This document shows, piece after piece, positions 45,349-55,358 of a stretch of 63,281 bases of DNA (position 1 is the first letter of the stretch; each line of letters opens with the position of its first letter). Made by a program: the position numbers and the translations under genes. The notes under the pieces were generated by a model, which was not told where the DNA came from, did not search any database, and saw nothing but the letters and a program-made list of their open reading frames with translations. This DNA is from an uncultured Clostridium sp. (GTDB lineage: Bacteria; Bacillota; Clostridia; Clostridiales; Clostridiaceae): assembly GCA_934755305.1 (NCBI GenBank), contig CAKVLD010000011.1, positions 1-63,281 of the forward strand. Reading direction: 5' to 3'.

Positions 45349-45798
45349 ATGAAAATAGCTATAGGTGCAGATCATGGTGGCTTTGAATTAAAAGAGGAAA
45401 TAAAAAAATATTTGGTGGAGAATAGTTATGAAGTAAAAGACTTTGGAACATATTCTACAGAATCTTGTGATTATCCAGATTTTGCTTTACCAGTAGCAGA
45501 ATCTGTAGCTAATAATGAATATGAATTTGGAATATTAATATGTGGAACAGGAATAGGTATTAGTATATCAGCTAATAAGGTTCCTGGTATAAGAGCAGCG
45601 TTATGCTCAGATACATTTAGTGCTCATGCAACTAGAGAACATAATAATGCAAATATATTAGCAATGGGAGCAAGAGTAGTAGGACCGGGATTAGCTATAG
45701 ATATAGTTAAAACTTTTTTAGCGGCTAAGTTTGAAGGAGATAGACATATAAAGAGGTTAGATAAGATAACAGAAATTGAAGAAAAATACAATAAGTAA
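45349..45798 (+). CDS. rpiB: Ribose-5-phosphate isomerase B
   Basis: A 149-residue RpiB: IGADHGGFELKEEI at the N-terminus and the active-site CGTGIGISISANK with the Cys base, then RAALCSD and HNNANILAMG. It interconverts ribose 5-phosphate and ribulose 5-phosphate. TTTAGGAGG precedes the ATG. upp follows after 14 bases in the same operon. Confidence 0.96.
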   Translation: MKIAIGADHGGFELKEEIKKYLVENSYEVKDFGTYSTESCDYPDFALPVAESVANNEYEFGILICGTGIGISISANKVPGIRAALCSDTFSAHATREHNNANILAMGARVVGPGLAIDIVKTFLAAKFEGDRHIKRLDKITEIEEKYNK

Positions 45799-45812
45799 GA
45801 AGGAGTTTAATA

Positions 45813-46442
45813 ATGAGTAAGGTTGTAGAAGTAAATCATCCATTAATATTACATAAATTAGCTTTTATAAGAAATAAAGAGACTGGATCAAAAGACTTTA
45901 GAGATTTAGTAAGCGAAGTTTCCATGTTACTTGCATATGAAGTTACTAGAGATTTACCAATGGAAGAAGTAGAAATAGCAACACCAATATGTAAAACTAA
46001 GTGTAAAATGTTGGCAGGAAAGAAACTGGCTATAGTTCCTATATTAAGAGCTGGTATTGGTATGGTAGATGGTATGTTGAATTTAGTTCCTGCTGCTAAG
46101 GTTGGTCATATAGGATTATATAGAGATGAAAAAACATTAAAACCTGTAGAATATTTTTGTAAGTTACCAGAAGATATAGCAGAAAGAGAAGTAATAGTAG
46201 TAGATCCAATGCTTGCTACAGGTGGATCATCAGTTGATGCTTTAACTCTATTAAAAAAGAGAGGAGCTAAAAATTTAAGATTAGTTTGCTTGATTGCTGC
46301 ACCAGAAGGAATTGAATTTGTTCAAAAAGAACATCCAGATGTAGACATTTATGTTGCGTCTATAGATGAAAAGTTAAATGAAAATGGATATATTGTTCCT
46401 GGTCTTGGAGATGCTGGAGATAGGTTATTTGGAACAAAATAA
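45813..46442 (+). CDS. upp: Uracil phosphoribosyltransferase
   Basis: A 209-residue PRTase: PILRAGIGMVDG, the PRPP loop DPMLATGGSSVDAL and the C-terminal uracil-site YIVPGLGDAGDR. It converts uracil and PRPP to UMP in salvage. AAGGAG precedes the ATG. Confidence 0.97.
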   Translation: MSKVVEVNHPLILHKLAFIRNKETGSKDFRDLVSEVSMLLAYEVTRDLPMEEVEIATPICKTKCKMLAGKKLAIVPILRAGIGMVDGMLNLVPAAKVGHIGLYRDEKTLKPVEYFCKLPEDIAEREVIVVDPMLATGGSSVDALTLLKKRGAKNLRLVCLIAAPEGIEFVQKEHPDVDIYVASIDEKLNENGYIVPGLGDAGDRLFGTK

Positions 46443-46455
46443 GAAATAATGTTTT

Positions 46456-46505
46456 AGCTACATTAAACTTTGATGTTAATTCAAAATTTGATGTAGCTTA
46501 TTTAT
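46456..46505 (+). terminator. Hairpin after upp, probable terminator
   Basis: AGCTACATTAAA and TTTGATGTAGCT pair over 12 positions with one G-T; the T-run is weak (TATTTATT). Confidence 0.6.
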
Positions 46506-46628
46506 TAGTTGTATAATTTACTTAATAATTTCATTGAAAAAGCTTATAATTTAAAATCTAGTATTTAATGATAGGAAAGAGTATAATATATTAGAAATAT
46601 TATATATAATAAAAAAAGAGGTGGAGAA

Positions 46629-47117
46629 ATGGATAGGCGAGATAAAATTAACTATTACTTAGATATTGCAGAAACTGTATTAGAAAGAGGAACTTGTCTT
46701 AGAAGAAATTATGGATCTATAATAGTGAAAAATGATGAAATAATCTCTACTGGATATACTGGTGCTCCTAGGGGAAGAAAAAATTGCACTGATTTAGGTA
46801 GATGTAGAAGAAGTGAGTTAAATGTTCCAAGAGGAACACAGTATGAACTATGTCGTTCTGTTCATTCAGAAGCCAATGCCATAATAAGTGCATCAAGAAA
46901 AGATATGATAGGTGCAACCTTATATTTAGTTGGAAAAGAGGAAGGGACTAAAGAAATTGTTAAAAATGCAAATTCTTGTACTATGTGTAAAAGATTAATA
47001 ATTAATGCTGGCATAGAGAAAGTAATAATACGAGAGACAGAAAAAGAATATAAGGTAATAAAAGTAGAAGATTGGATAGATGATGATGATTCTTTATATG
47101 ATTCAGTAGGATATTAA
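46629..47117 (+). CDS. comEB: dCMP deaminase family protein
   Basis: A 162-residue zinc deaminase. HSEANAI (His and catalytic Glu) and SCTMCKRLI (two zinc Cys) are intact. It deaminates dCMP to dUMP, feeding dTMP synthesis. GAGGTGGAG precedes the ATG. It lies upstream of wecB without an obvious terminator between. Confidence 0.93.
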   Translation: MDRRDKINYYLDIAETVLERGTCLRRNYGSIIVKNDEIISTGYTGAPRGRKNCTDLGRCRRSELNVPRGTQYELCRSVHSEANAIISASRKDMIGATLYLVGKEEGTKEIVKNANSCTMCKRLIINAGIEKVIIRETEKEYKVIKVEDWIDDDDSLYDSVGY

Positions 47118-47211
47118 TTGATGAGTAGATTTTTATATATTACATAAATTATTAAGAGTAAATGTTTAATATTTATATATTGCACATTAAATTATTTAGG
47201 AGGTAGGAGTT

Positions 47212-48360
47212 TTGAAAAAGAAGGTAATAACAATCTTTGGAACAAGACCAGAAGCCATAAAGATGGCTCCACTAGTAAAGGAATTAGAAAAAAGAGAGGA
47301 AATAGAATCTAAAGTTTGTGTAACTGCTCAACATAGAGAAATGTTAGATCAAGTTCTTGAATATTTTGATATAAAGCCAGATTATGACTTAAATATAATG
47401 AAGAGCAAGCAAACTTTGACAGGAATAACTAATAGAGTATTAGAAGGTCTAGAAGAAGTTTTCAGAGAAGAAAAACCTGATATGATATTAGTGCATGGTG
47501 ATACTACAACTACTTTTGGAGGAGCACTTGCTGCATTTTATCAACAAATAAAAATAGGACATGTAGAGGCAGGTTTAAGAACCTTTGATAAATACTTCCC
47601 ATTTCCTGAAGAAATGAATAGAAAATTAACTGGATCATTAGCAGATTTACATTTTGCACCAACAAAGGTTTCTAAAGAAAACTTATTAAGAGAAGGAATT
47701 AATGAAGATAATATATATATAACAGGAAATACTGTAATAGATGCAATGCTTCACACAGTAAAAAAAGAGTATGTTTTTGAAAATGAAGAATTAAATAATA
47801 TAGATTTTGCAAATAAGAAAGTAATTATGATTACCGCCCATAGAAGAGAAAATTGGGGTGAAGGTATAGATAATATATGCGCAGCTTTAAATAAAATAGT
47901 TGAAGAAAATGAAGATGTAGAATTAGTATATTTAGTACATTTAAATCCAATAGTTAAAGATGTTGTTTTTGAGAAACTTGGTAATAACAATAGAATTCAT
48001 TTATTACCACCACAAGATACTAAGGAAACACACAATTTAATGAATAAGTGTTTTATGGTAATGACTGATTCAGGTGGATTACAAGAAGAAGCACCTCATT
48101 TAGGAAAACCAGTACTAGTTTTAAGAGATGTAACAGAGAGACCAGAAGCTGTTAAGTATGGAACAGTAAAATTAGTTGGAACTAATATAGATAAAATAGT
48201 ATCAGAAGCTAATATTTTATTAAAAGATAATGATGCATATGAAAATATGAGTAAAGCAATTAATCCATATGGAGATGGAAAAGCATCAGAAAGAATAGCA
48301 GATGCTATATTAAAATATTTTGATTTAAGTGATAAAGAAATAGAAGAGTTTATTAGATAA
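47212..48360 (+). CDS. wecB: UDP-GlcNAc 2-epimerase (non-hydrolysing)
   Basis: A 382-residue GT-B-fold epimerase: IFGTRPEAIKMAPL at the N-terminus, HGDTTTTFGGALAAFY, HVEAGLRT, FPEEMNR, TAHRRENWG and the C-terminal DSGGLQEEA. It makes UDP-ManNAc for wall teichoic acid linkage units. The start is TTG with AGGAGG upstream. A strong terminator follows. Confidence 0.96.
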   Translation: MKKKVITIFGTRPEAIKMAPLVKELEKREEIESKVCVTAQHREMLDQVLEYFDIKPDYDLNIMKSKQTLTGITNRVLEGLEEVFREEKPDMILVHGDTTTTFGGALAAFYQQIKIGHVEAGLRTFDKYFPFPEEMNRKLTGSLADLHFAPTKVSKENLLREGINEDNIYITGNTVIDAMLHTVKKEYVFENEELNNIDFANKKVIMITAHRRENWGEGIDNICAALNKIVEENEDVELVYLVHLNPIVKDVVFEKLGNNNRIHLLPPQDTKETHNLMNKCFMVMTDSGGLQEEAPHLGKPVLVLRDVTERPEAVKYGTVKLVGTNIDKIVSEANILLKDNDAYENMSKAINPYGDGKASERIADAILKYFDLSDKEIEEFIR

Positions 48361-48382
48361 ATTTTAATAATATATTTTTAAA

Positions 48383-48422
48383 ATAAGAGAGGAATTATTT
48401 TTTACATTCCTCTCTTATTTTT
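48383..48422 (+). terminator. Terminator after wecB
   Basis: AATAAGAGAGGAAT / ATTCCTCTCTTATT with a nine-base loop, then five T. Confidence 0.92.
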
Positions 48423-49093
48423 GTTGAGTTAGCATATAAGTAAAAATAAATTTTTAATTAAATAAATTATTTTAGATTTGACTCTAATAGTGGTAAAAGA
48501 GTAATTAATAAATTATTTACAAATAGCTAATACTAAATTAAAGCTATTGGAATTAAAACAATAGATATTTTTAAATTAATTAGAATATATAAAGTGTGTC
48601 TAAATAATAATTTAGATTATAATTAACTTTCGTACAAAAGCCTTATGTATGGCGTTGTAAGAAAACAAGTAGAAAAAAATTATTTGCTCCATAATCGATT
48701 TTAAATAAAATTGTAAGGGAAAAATATATAAAGGTATTAAGTGGAAATATATAATTCGTGAATTTGTAGTAAATTTTATGAATAAAATCCATCAAGGAGT
48801 GTCAATTGAATAGAAAAAATAAAAAAATATTATAAAGTTAAATAAAACATAAAAGTAAGAAAAAGTATATTGGAGGATTTTTATTTTAAAAATATTTAAT
48901 ATATATTCTAATATAAACGTTATCAAGGATAAGAATTGAGTAAGTGAAGTTTCAGAAAATTTTGACAAATGAATAATTAGACTGAGATTTATGCAAGTGG
49001 TATTATGGACAACTTTGGGTAAGATATTTGGTAATATTGGTAAGTAAATTTTAAAATTTGAGCTTTTTTCGGAAAATACGGTCAAAATTAATG
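48423..49093. other. Long gene-free interval before the atp operon
   Basis: About 670 bases with scattered stops in every frame and no supported gene. A 97-codon minus-strand frame (48792-49085) is low-complexity and lacks a ribosome site. Several orphan ribosome-site-like stretches (AAGGAG at 48794, TGGAGG at 48871) lead to no frame. A short plus-strand stretch near 48984-49047 reads LGKIFGNIGK after two in-frame stops. The interval looks like decayed DNA, possibly old gene or insertion remnants. Confidence 0.5.
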
Positions 49094-49123
49094 TTTTCTT
49101 AATATTTAACGTGGATATATAAT
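49094..49123 (+). promoter_or_regulatory. Probable promoter of the atp operon
   Basis: TATAAT at 49118-49123 lies 28 bases before atpI; the -35 region (TTTTCT, 18-base spacer) is weak. Confidence 0.45.
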
Positions 49124-49151
49124 AACTAGGTCGAAAGGGTGGATATTATTG

Positions 49152-49520
49152 ATGAGTAAAGAGATGAATAAACTTAAGTTAAATATCACAATATATAGTG
49201 TAGTTTGTGGCTTATTTATGTCTTTAATTATCGCAATAACTTTTGGTGGCACAAGAGGATTAACTTATTTTGTGGGAAGCATGATAGCTATTATAAACTT
49301 CAATCTAAATATATATGTTACAACTAACAGTATAGAAAGTCAAAGATATAGGGTTGTATTATTTGCGTTCTTGAGAATATTTTTAGCTGTTGGGTGTACA
49401 TTATTTTTTATAAGAAAGATTGATTTAGTTATTTTCTATTTATTAGGATTTGTTTCTCATTTAATAGTAATGATTTATTGTGTAGTACGAGGGAAAGGAA
49501 GTGCTTCTAGTTGGGAATAG
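49152..49520 (+). CDS. atpI: ATP synthase subunit I family protein
   Basis: A 122-residue protein with four transmembrane helices, in the usual first position of the operon. AtpI-type proteins help assemble the c-ring. The ATG at 49152 is preferred over the TTG just before it because of spacing from GGGTGGA. Its stop overlaps the atpB start. Confidence 0.82.
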   Translation: MSKEMNKLKLNITIYSVVCGLFMSLIIAITFGGTRGLTYFVGSMIAIINFNLNIYVTTNSIESQRYRVVLFAFLRIFLAVGCTLFFIRKIDLVIFYLLGFVSHLIVMIYCVVRGKGSASSWE

Positions 49521-50200
49521 AACCAGTAAAACATATCTTTTCTATTAATATTGGTAGTTTTACATTAGGAATAGGATACGAGATATTATTTCAATGGGCT
49601 GTTATTGTAGTATTAGGTATTGCATCTTATTTACTAACAAGAAATCTATCAAGAAATCCTAATAAAAAGCAAGTTGTATTAGAAATGGCTTATACTTCTG
49701 TTGAGAACTTAGTTAAGAATAATATGGATGAAAGCTATCTAAGTTACATCCCATATGTAGGAACATTAATGATTTATTTATTAGCACTAAATTTTAGTGG
49801 TCTTATAGGTTTCTCTCCAGTAACAAAAAATATTAGTGTTACTTTAGGACTTGGTGTATCTACCTTCATAGTTCTAAATGCTACAGCATTAATGAGAAAT
49901 GGAATTGGAGGATTCTTTAAGTCATTTGTTAAACCATATGGATTTATGTTACCAATTAATATCCTGGAAAGAATAACATTACCTATATCATTAGCCCTAA
50001 GACTTTTTGGTAATATGTTAGCGGCTACTATACTTATTGATATGATTTATGAGGCTTTAGGTGGCGTAGCATGGATAGCAGGAATTGGTACACCGATAAT
50101 AGCACATGGCTATTTTGATTTGTTCGATGGAGCAATTCAAATGTTGGCATTTACAATGTTAACAATAATCAATATTAAATTAACAGCAGAACATAATTAA
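49511..50200 (+). CDS. atpB: F-type ATP synthase subunit a
   Basis: A 229-residue membrane subunit. PISLALRLFGNMLA carries the essential Arg of the ion half-channels, and the last helix has DGAIQMLAFTMLTIINI. It conducts ions past the c-ring. The start is TTG at 49511, inside the end of atpI, with AAGGAAG upstream. Confidence 0.95.
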   Translation: MGIEPVKHIFSINIGSFTLGIGYEILFQWAVIVVLGIASYLLTRNLSRNPNKKQVVLEMAYTSVENLVKNNMDESYLSYIPYVGTLMIYLLALNFSGLIGFSPVTKNISVTLGLGVSTFIVLNATALMRNGIGGFFKSFVKPYGFMLPINILERITLPISLALRLFGNMLAATILIDMIYEALGGVAWIAGIGTPIIAHGYFDLFDGAIQMLAFTMLTIINIKLTAEHN

Positions 50201-50227
50201 AAGAGGAAAGTTTAAGGAGGAATAACT

Positions 50228-50446
50228 ATGGATTTATCAGTTATTGGAGCAGCTATAGCTGCATTTACAGGAATTGGAGCAGGAATTGGTATAGGAATTG
50301 CTACAGGAAAGGCAACAGAAGCTATTGCTAGACAACCAGAGGCATCTGGAAAGATTCAAAGTGCATTAATTTTAGGAGCTGCATTATCAGAAGCAACTGC
50401 AATATATGGATTAGTTGTTGCATTAATATTATTATTCGTAAAATAA
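50228..50446 (+). CDS. atpE: F-type ATP synthase subunit c
   Basis: A 72-residue hairpin of two helices with the polar loop ARQPE and the ion-binding Glu55 in ALSEATAIYGLV. The sodium-type signature (Gln in helix 1 and Ser after the Glu) is absent: these positions are Ile22 and Ala56. A proton-type ring is therefore predicted. AAGGAGG precedes the ATG. Confidence 0.96.
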   Translation: MDLSVIGAAIAAFTGIGAGIGIGIATGKATEAIARQPEASGKIQSALILGAALSEATAIYGLVVALILLFVK

Positions 50447-50492
50447 TTTATATTAGAGTTAATTTAATTGACTCCGGAGGGAGGCTATAATT

Positions 50493-50981
50493 ATGGAAGA
50501 ATTAGGATTGGATTTCTCTACATTTATTTTAACCCTGATAAACTTTGCCATATTAGTTGCAATATTAAAACACTTTTTATGGGATAAAATTAAAGCAGCT
50601 ATAAAAGAAAGAGAAGATTACATAGAAAGCACACTATCAAAGGCTGAAGATGATTCTCAAAAAGCTAGACTTTATCTTGTTGAAAATGAAAGAATACTAA
50701 GTGCTTCAAAGGATGAGGGAAATAAAATAATAGAAGAGAAGAAGCTTAAAGCTGATGCTATATATGATGAAATAGTAGAAAATGCTAATAAAGAAGCTAA
50801 AAATATTATTGAAAGAGCTAAGGTTGAGATTAATCGTGAAAAAGAAAAGGCTGAATATGAACTTAAGAGACAAGTTGTGGATTTAGCTATAGATATATCG
50901 ACAAAGGCTTTAGAAGAAAAAGTGGAAGAAAAAACTCAAAGAGATCTTATAACTGACTTTATTACTAAGGTAGGGAATTAA
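50493..50981 (+). CDS. atpF: F-type ATP synthase subunit b
   Basis: A 162-residue peripheral stalk subunit: an N-terminal membrane helix (about 8-28), then a long charged coiled coil. A single b gene is present, as in other Firmicutes. GGAGGGAGG precedes the ATG, and atpH begins two bases after the stop. Confidence 0.95.
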   Translation: MEELGLDFSTFILTLINFAILVAILKHFLWDKIKAAIKEREDYIESTLSKAEDDSQKARLYLVENERILSASKDEGNKIIEEKKLKADAIYDEIVENANKEAKNIIERAKVEINREKEKAEYELKRQVVDLAIDISTKALEEKVEEKTQRDLITDFITKVGN

Positions 50982-50983
50982 CT

Positions 50984-51523
50984 ATGTATGAATATTTAGA
51001 TAGGAGATATGCCTTAGCTTTATACCAAGTTGCTGAAGAAAATGGAAAAGTAGAAGAGTATTTAGAAGATCTTAGAGAAATATGTAAGTTAATAGATAAC
51101 AACAAAGATTTTGCTGAAGTTATAAAACATCCACATATAACAACAAGAAAGAAAAAACAAACTTTCATTAATATTTTCAAGGGAAACATCGATGAAGAAT
51201 TACTATCATTTTTATTAATACTTATTGATAAAGATAGAATATTATATTTAAAAGAAAAGTTAAATCAGATGGAAAAGATTTATCTTGAAAAGCATAATAC
51301 TATAGAAGCTGTAGTTAAAACAGCTGTACCTATGTTAGATAGTGAAAAGGAAGCTTTAAAGAAAAAGCTTGAAAGTAAATATAATAAAACTATTCTTATG
51401 ACTGCAGAAGTAGATAAGAGTCTATTAGGTGGTGTGTATGTAAGAGTGGGGAATGATGTCATTGATGGTACTGTAAAATCTAAATTAGATGAAATGAAAG
51501 AATTAATGCTTAAGAGAGAATAG
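50984..51523 (+). CDS. atpH: F-type ATP synthase subunit delta
   Basis: A 179-residue subunit linking b to the alpha3beta3 head. The N-terminal helical domain (RRYALALYQVAEENGK) and C-terminal LLGGVYVRVGNDVIDGTVKSKL are typical. Translation is coupled to atpF. Confidence 0.95.
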   Translation: MYEYLDRRYALALYQVAEENGKVEEYLEDLREICKLIDNNKDFAEVIKHPHITTRKKKQTFINIFKGNIDEELLSFLLILIDKDRILYLKEKLNQMEKIYLEKHNTIEAVVKTAVPMLDSEKEALKKKLESKYNKTILMTAEVDKSLLGGVYVRVGNDVIDGTVKSKLDEMKELMLKRE

Positions 51524-51533
51524 AGGTGAGTCC

Positions 51534-53048
51534 ATGAATATTAAACCAGAAGAAATAACTTCTATTATTAAGAGAGAAATAGAAAAGTATGAGAAGGAAA
51601 TTGAAACAGTAGATTCTGGTACTATCATTCAAATTGGAGATGGTATAGCAAGAGTTTATGGATTAGATGATTGCATGGAAGGGGAATTATTAGAATTTCC
51701 TAATGAAATATATGGTATGGCTCTTAATCTTGAACAAGATAACGTAGGTTGCGTTTTACTTGGTTCAGAAGAAGGAATTAAAGAGGGTGATATCGTTAAG
51801 AGAACTAATAAAATAGTTCAAGTTCCAGTTGGAGATGCTTTAATAGGTAGAGTAGTAGACTCATTGGGTAAGCCTATTGACGGAAAAGGACCTATAAATA
51901 CTACAGAAACTAGAGCAATTGAAGTTCCTGCTCCAACTATAATTCAAAGAAGTTCAGTCAATGAACCAATGCAAACTGGTATCAAAGCAATAGATTCAAT
52001 GATACCAATAGGAAGAGGACAAAGAGAACTTATTATAGGTGATAGACAAACTGGTAAAACAGCTATTGGCATAGATACTATAATAAATCAAAAAGGAAAA
52101 GATGTAATTTGTATATATGTTGCTATAGGACAAAAGCAATCAACAGTTGCTCATATAGTTAACACACTTACAGAAATGGGAGCTATGGATTATAGTATCA
52201 TAGTAAGCTCAACAGCATCTGATTCAGCTCCATTACAATATCTAGCACCATATGCTGGATGTAGTATAGGTGAACATTTCATGCATCAAGGTAAGGATGT
52301 ATTAATAATATACGATGATTTATCTAAGCATGCAGTTGCATATAGAACAATGTCACTATTACTTAGAAGAGCGCCAGGTAGAGAAGCTTATCCAGGAGAC
52401 GTTTTCTATATTCATTCAAGATTATTAGAAAGAGCAGCTAAGTTATCTCCAGAATATGGTGGTGGATCTTTAACAGCCCTTCCAATAATAGAAACATTAG
52501 CAGGAGATGTTACTGCTTATATACCAACAAATGTTATATCAATTACTGATGGTCAAATATTCTTAGAATCAGATTTATTCCATCAAGGAGTAAGACCAGC
52601 TGTAAATGCAGGTATATCAGTATCAAGAGTTGGTGGTAACGCTCAAATTAAAGCAATGAAACAAGTTTCAGGTACATTAAGACTAGAACTTGCACAATAT
52701 AGAGAATTAGCTGCTTTTGCACAATTTGGTTCTGACTTAGATAAAGATGCTAAGAGAAGACTTGAAAAAGGTAAGAGATTAATGGAAATCTTAAAGCAAG
52801 ATCAATATCAACCAATGAATGTTGAAAATCAAATAGCAATTCTTTATGCAGCAGTTAATGATTTTCTTTCAGATATAGCTGTTGTTGATGTAAGAAAATT
52901 TGAAAGAGGCTTCTTAGAATATTTAGAAACACATCATAGAGATGTCCTAAAGAGTATTCTTGATGAAAAAGTATTAACTGATGAAATAAAAACTAAATTA
53001 GAAGAAGCCATAGTAAGTTATAAAAAAGTATTTTTACAAGAAGCATAG
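51534..53048 (+). CDS. atpA: F-type ATP synthase subunit alpha
   Basis: A 504-residue non-catalytic nucleotide-binding subunit with P-loop GDRQTGKTAIG and the conserved GRGQREL and PAVNAGISVSRVGG. AGAGGTGAG precedes the ATG. Length and sequence are standard. Confidence 0.98.
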   Translation: MNIKPEEITSIIKREIEKYEKEIETVDSGTIIQIGDGIARVYGLDDCMEGELLEFPNEIYGMALNLEQDNVGCVLLGSEEGIKEGDIVKRTNKIVQVPVGDALIGRVVDSLGKPIDGKGPINTTETRAIEVPAPTIIQRSSVNEPMQTGIKAIDSMIPIGRGQRELIIGDRQTGKTAIGIDTIINQKGKDVICIYVAIGQKQSTVAHIVNTLTEMGAMDYSIIVSSTASDSAPLQYLAPYAGCSIGEHFMHQGKDVLIIYDDLSKHAVAYRTMSLLLRRAPGREAYPGDVFYIHSRLLERAAKLSPEYGGGSLTALPIIETLAGDVTAYIPTNVISITDGQIFLESDLFHQGVRPAVNAGISVSRVGGNAQIKAMKQVSGTLRLELAQYRELAAFAQFGSDLDKDAKRRLEKGKRLMEILKQDQYQPMNVENQIAILYAAVNDFLSDIAVVDVRKFERGFLEYLETHHRDVLKSILDEKVLTDEIKTKLEEAIVSYKKVFLQEA

Positions 53049-53088
53049 CTTTGTTTAAAAGCTATGCAATTCTTTAGGAGGTGGAACT

Positions 53089-53937
53089 ATGGGTGCAGCA
53101 GGACTGATAGATATAAAAAGAAGAATTAAATCAGTAGAAAGTACTAGAAAAATAACAAATGCCATGGGGCTTGTTGCCACTTCTAAGCTTAGAAAATGTA
53201 GAAAGGAATTAAGTTCTTCAGCCGAATATATGAATGCAGCTGAAGAAACAGTAAAGATACTAGCTGGTATAGAATCTGAATATCAAAGTATATATTTTAC
53301 TAAAAATAACTCAAAGAAAAAGTTATATATAGTAATGACTTCTGATCAAGGATTATGTGCAGGTTACAATAATAATGTAATTGCATATTTAAAAGAATTA
53401 GTTAAAGGTGATATTGAAAATTCACTTATTATAACTGTTGGTAGTAAGGGAGTTAGTCACTTAAAAAATTCAAAACTAGAAACAGTAGCGGAATATGTAG
53501 ATATTCCAGATATTCCTACTACAAAAGAAGTTAAGGTTATTTGTAATAAAGCGTTAAGTTTATATAAATCAGAAAAGGTTTCAGAGGTATATATTGTTTA
53601 TACAGAGTTTATATCGCCTGTAAAACAAGTTGTAAAGGGTGAATTATTATTACCTATTAAAAAGCTTGAAGGAGTTTCAAGTGAATGTATTATAGAGCCA
53701 GATTATGAAACTGTATTAAATAATTCTTTAGAAATATATTTGAAAGGAAAATTGAGAAGTTTAATGCTTAGTTCTAAATGTAGTGAACAAAGTTCGAGAA
53801 TGACAGCTATGGATGGAGCTACAAGCAATGCTAATGATATATTATCTGATTTAAATATTAAGTATAATAGAATTAGACAAACAATGATAACTCAAGAAAT
53901 TTCAGAAATAATCGGTGGAGCAAATGCTCAAAATTAG
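53089..53937 (+). CDS. atpG: F-type ATP synthase subunit gamma
   Basis: A 282-residue rotor subunit. The N-terminal helix IKRRIKSVESTRKITNAMGLVATSKL and C-terminal RMTAMDGATSNANDI make the coiled-coil shaft inside the head. GGAGGTGG precedes the ATG. Confidence 0.97.
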   Translation: MGAAGLIDIKRRIKSVESTRKITNAMGLVATSKLRKCRKELSSSAEYMNAAEETVKILAGIESEYQSIYFTKNNSKKKLYIVMTSDQGLCAGYNNNVIAYLKELVKGDIENSLIITVGSKGVSHLKNSKLETVAEYVDIPDIPTTKEVKVICNKALSLYKSEKVSEVYIVYTEFISPVKQVVKGELLLPIKKLEGVSSECIIEPDYETVLNNSLEIYLKGKLRSLMLSSKCSEQSSRMTAMDGATSNANDILSDLNIKYNRIRQTMITQEISEIIGGANAQN

Positions 53938-53953
53938 TAAGGAGGTACGTTAG

Positions 53954-55345
53954 ATGCCTGGGAAGATTGGAAAGGTTGTTCAAGTAATTGGACCAGTAAT
54001 TGATATAAAATTTGATTCTGATTCTCTTCCTAACCTATATAATGCTATTCACATTAATTTAGGAGAAGAGATTTTAGTAGCAGAAGTAGAACAACATATG
54101 GGAGATGACATAGTTAGAGCTATAGCTATGGAAGCAACTGAAGGATTAAGAAGAGGTATGGAAGCAGTAGATACAGGAAGACCTATTGCAGTACCAGTAG
54201 GAGAAGGTGTTTTAGGAAGATTATTTAATGTTCTTGGAAATACAATGGATAATGCAGGAGATGTAGAATATTCAGAGACATATCCTATACATAGACCAGC
54301 TCCAAGTTTTAAGGATCAATCAGTTGAACCAGTAATGTTTGAAACTGGAATAAAGGTAATAGATTTATTAGCACCATATCAAAAAGGTGGTAAAATAGGT
54401 CTTTTCGGTGGTGCAGGTGTAGGTAAAACAGTATTAATTCAAGAGTTAATAAATAATATAGCTAAACAGCATGGTGGATTATCTGTATTTACAGGTGTAG
54501 GAGAAAGATCAAGAGAAGGTAATGATTTATACCATGAAATGAAAGATTCAGGAGTTATTAATAAGACAGCTCTAGTATTTGGACAAATGAATGAACCACC
54601 AGGAGCAAGAATGAGAGTTGCTTTAACAGGTCTTACAATGGCAGAATATTTCAGAGATCAAGGTCAAGATGTACTTCTATTTATAGATAATATATTTAGA
54701 TTTACTCAAGCTGGTTCAGAAGTTTCTGCTTTACTTGGAAGAATCCCTTCAGCAGTTGGATATCAACCAACACTAGCTACAGAAATGGGGGCTCTTCAAG
54801 AAAGAATTACATCAACAACTAATGGTTCTATCACATCAGTTCAAGCTGTATACGTACCTGCTGATGACCTTACAGACCCAGCACCAGCAACTACATTTAC
54901 ACACTTAGACGCAACTACAGTTTTATCAAGATCTATAGTTGAACTTGGTATTTATCCAGCTGTTGATCCATTGGAGTCAACTTCTAGAATATTAGATCCT
55001 AGAGTAGTTGGTAAAGAGCATTATGAAGTTGCAACTAAAGTTAAAAATATTCTTGAAAGATATAAAGAATTACAAGATATAATTGCAATACTTGGTGTTG
55101 ATGAATTATCTGATGAAGATAAGTCAGTAGTAAATAGAGCAAGAAAAATTCAAAGATTCCTTTCACAACCATTTACAGTTGGTGAGCAATTTACAGGTAT
55201 AAAAGGTAAATATGTTCCAGTTAAAGAAACTGTAAGAGGATTTAAGGAAATATTAGAAGGTAAGTATGATGACCTTCCAGAATCCGCCTTTTTATTTGTT
55301 GGTACTGTTGAGGAAGCAGTAGAAAAGGCAAAAACTTTAGTATAA
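53954..55345 (+). CDS. atpD: F-type ATP synthase subunit beta
   Basis: A 463-residue catalytic subunit: P-loop GGAGVGKTVLI, GERSREGNDLY with the catalytic Glu, the DELSDED lever and ALLGRIPSAVGYQPTLA. It makes or hydrolyses ATP at three sites. AAGGAGG precedes the ATG. Confidence 0.98.
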   Translation: MPGKIGKVVQVIGPVIDIKFDSDSLPNLYNAIHINLGEEILVAEVEQHMGDDIVRAIAMEATEGLRRGMEAVDTGRPIAVPVGEGVLGRLFNVLGNTMDNAGDVEYSETYPIHRPAPSFKDQSVEPVMFETGIKVIDLLAPYQKGGKIGLFGGAGVGKTVLIQELINNIAKQHGGLSVFTGVGERSREGNDLYHEMKDSGVINKTALVFGQMNEPPGARMRVALTGLTMAEYFRDQGQDVLLFIDNIFRFTQAGSEVSALLGRIPSAVGYQPTLATEMGALQERITSTTNGSITSVQAVYVPADDLTDPAPATTFTHLDATTVLSRSIVELGIYPAVDPLESTSRILDPRVVGKEHYEVATKVKNILERYKELQDIIAILGVDELSDEDKSVVNRARKIQRFLSQPFTVGEQFTGIKGKYVPVKETVRGFKEILEGKYDDLPESAFLFVGTVEEAVEKAKTLV

Positions 55346-55358
55346 GGGGCTGATATAG

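Noticed and set aside
48792..49085. A 97-codon minus-strand frame in the gap before atpI
   Set aside because: Low-complexity Ile/Leu/Phe composition typical of AT-rich non-coding DNA; no ribosome site.
50228..50446. Sodium-coupled ATP synthase
   Set aside because: The Gln and Ser ligands of sodium-type c subunits are replaced by Ile and Ala.
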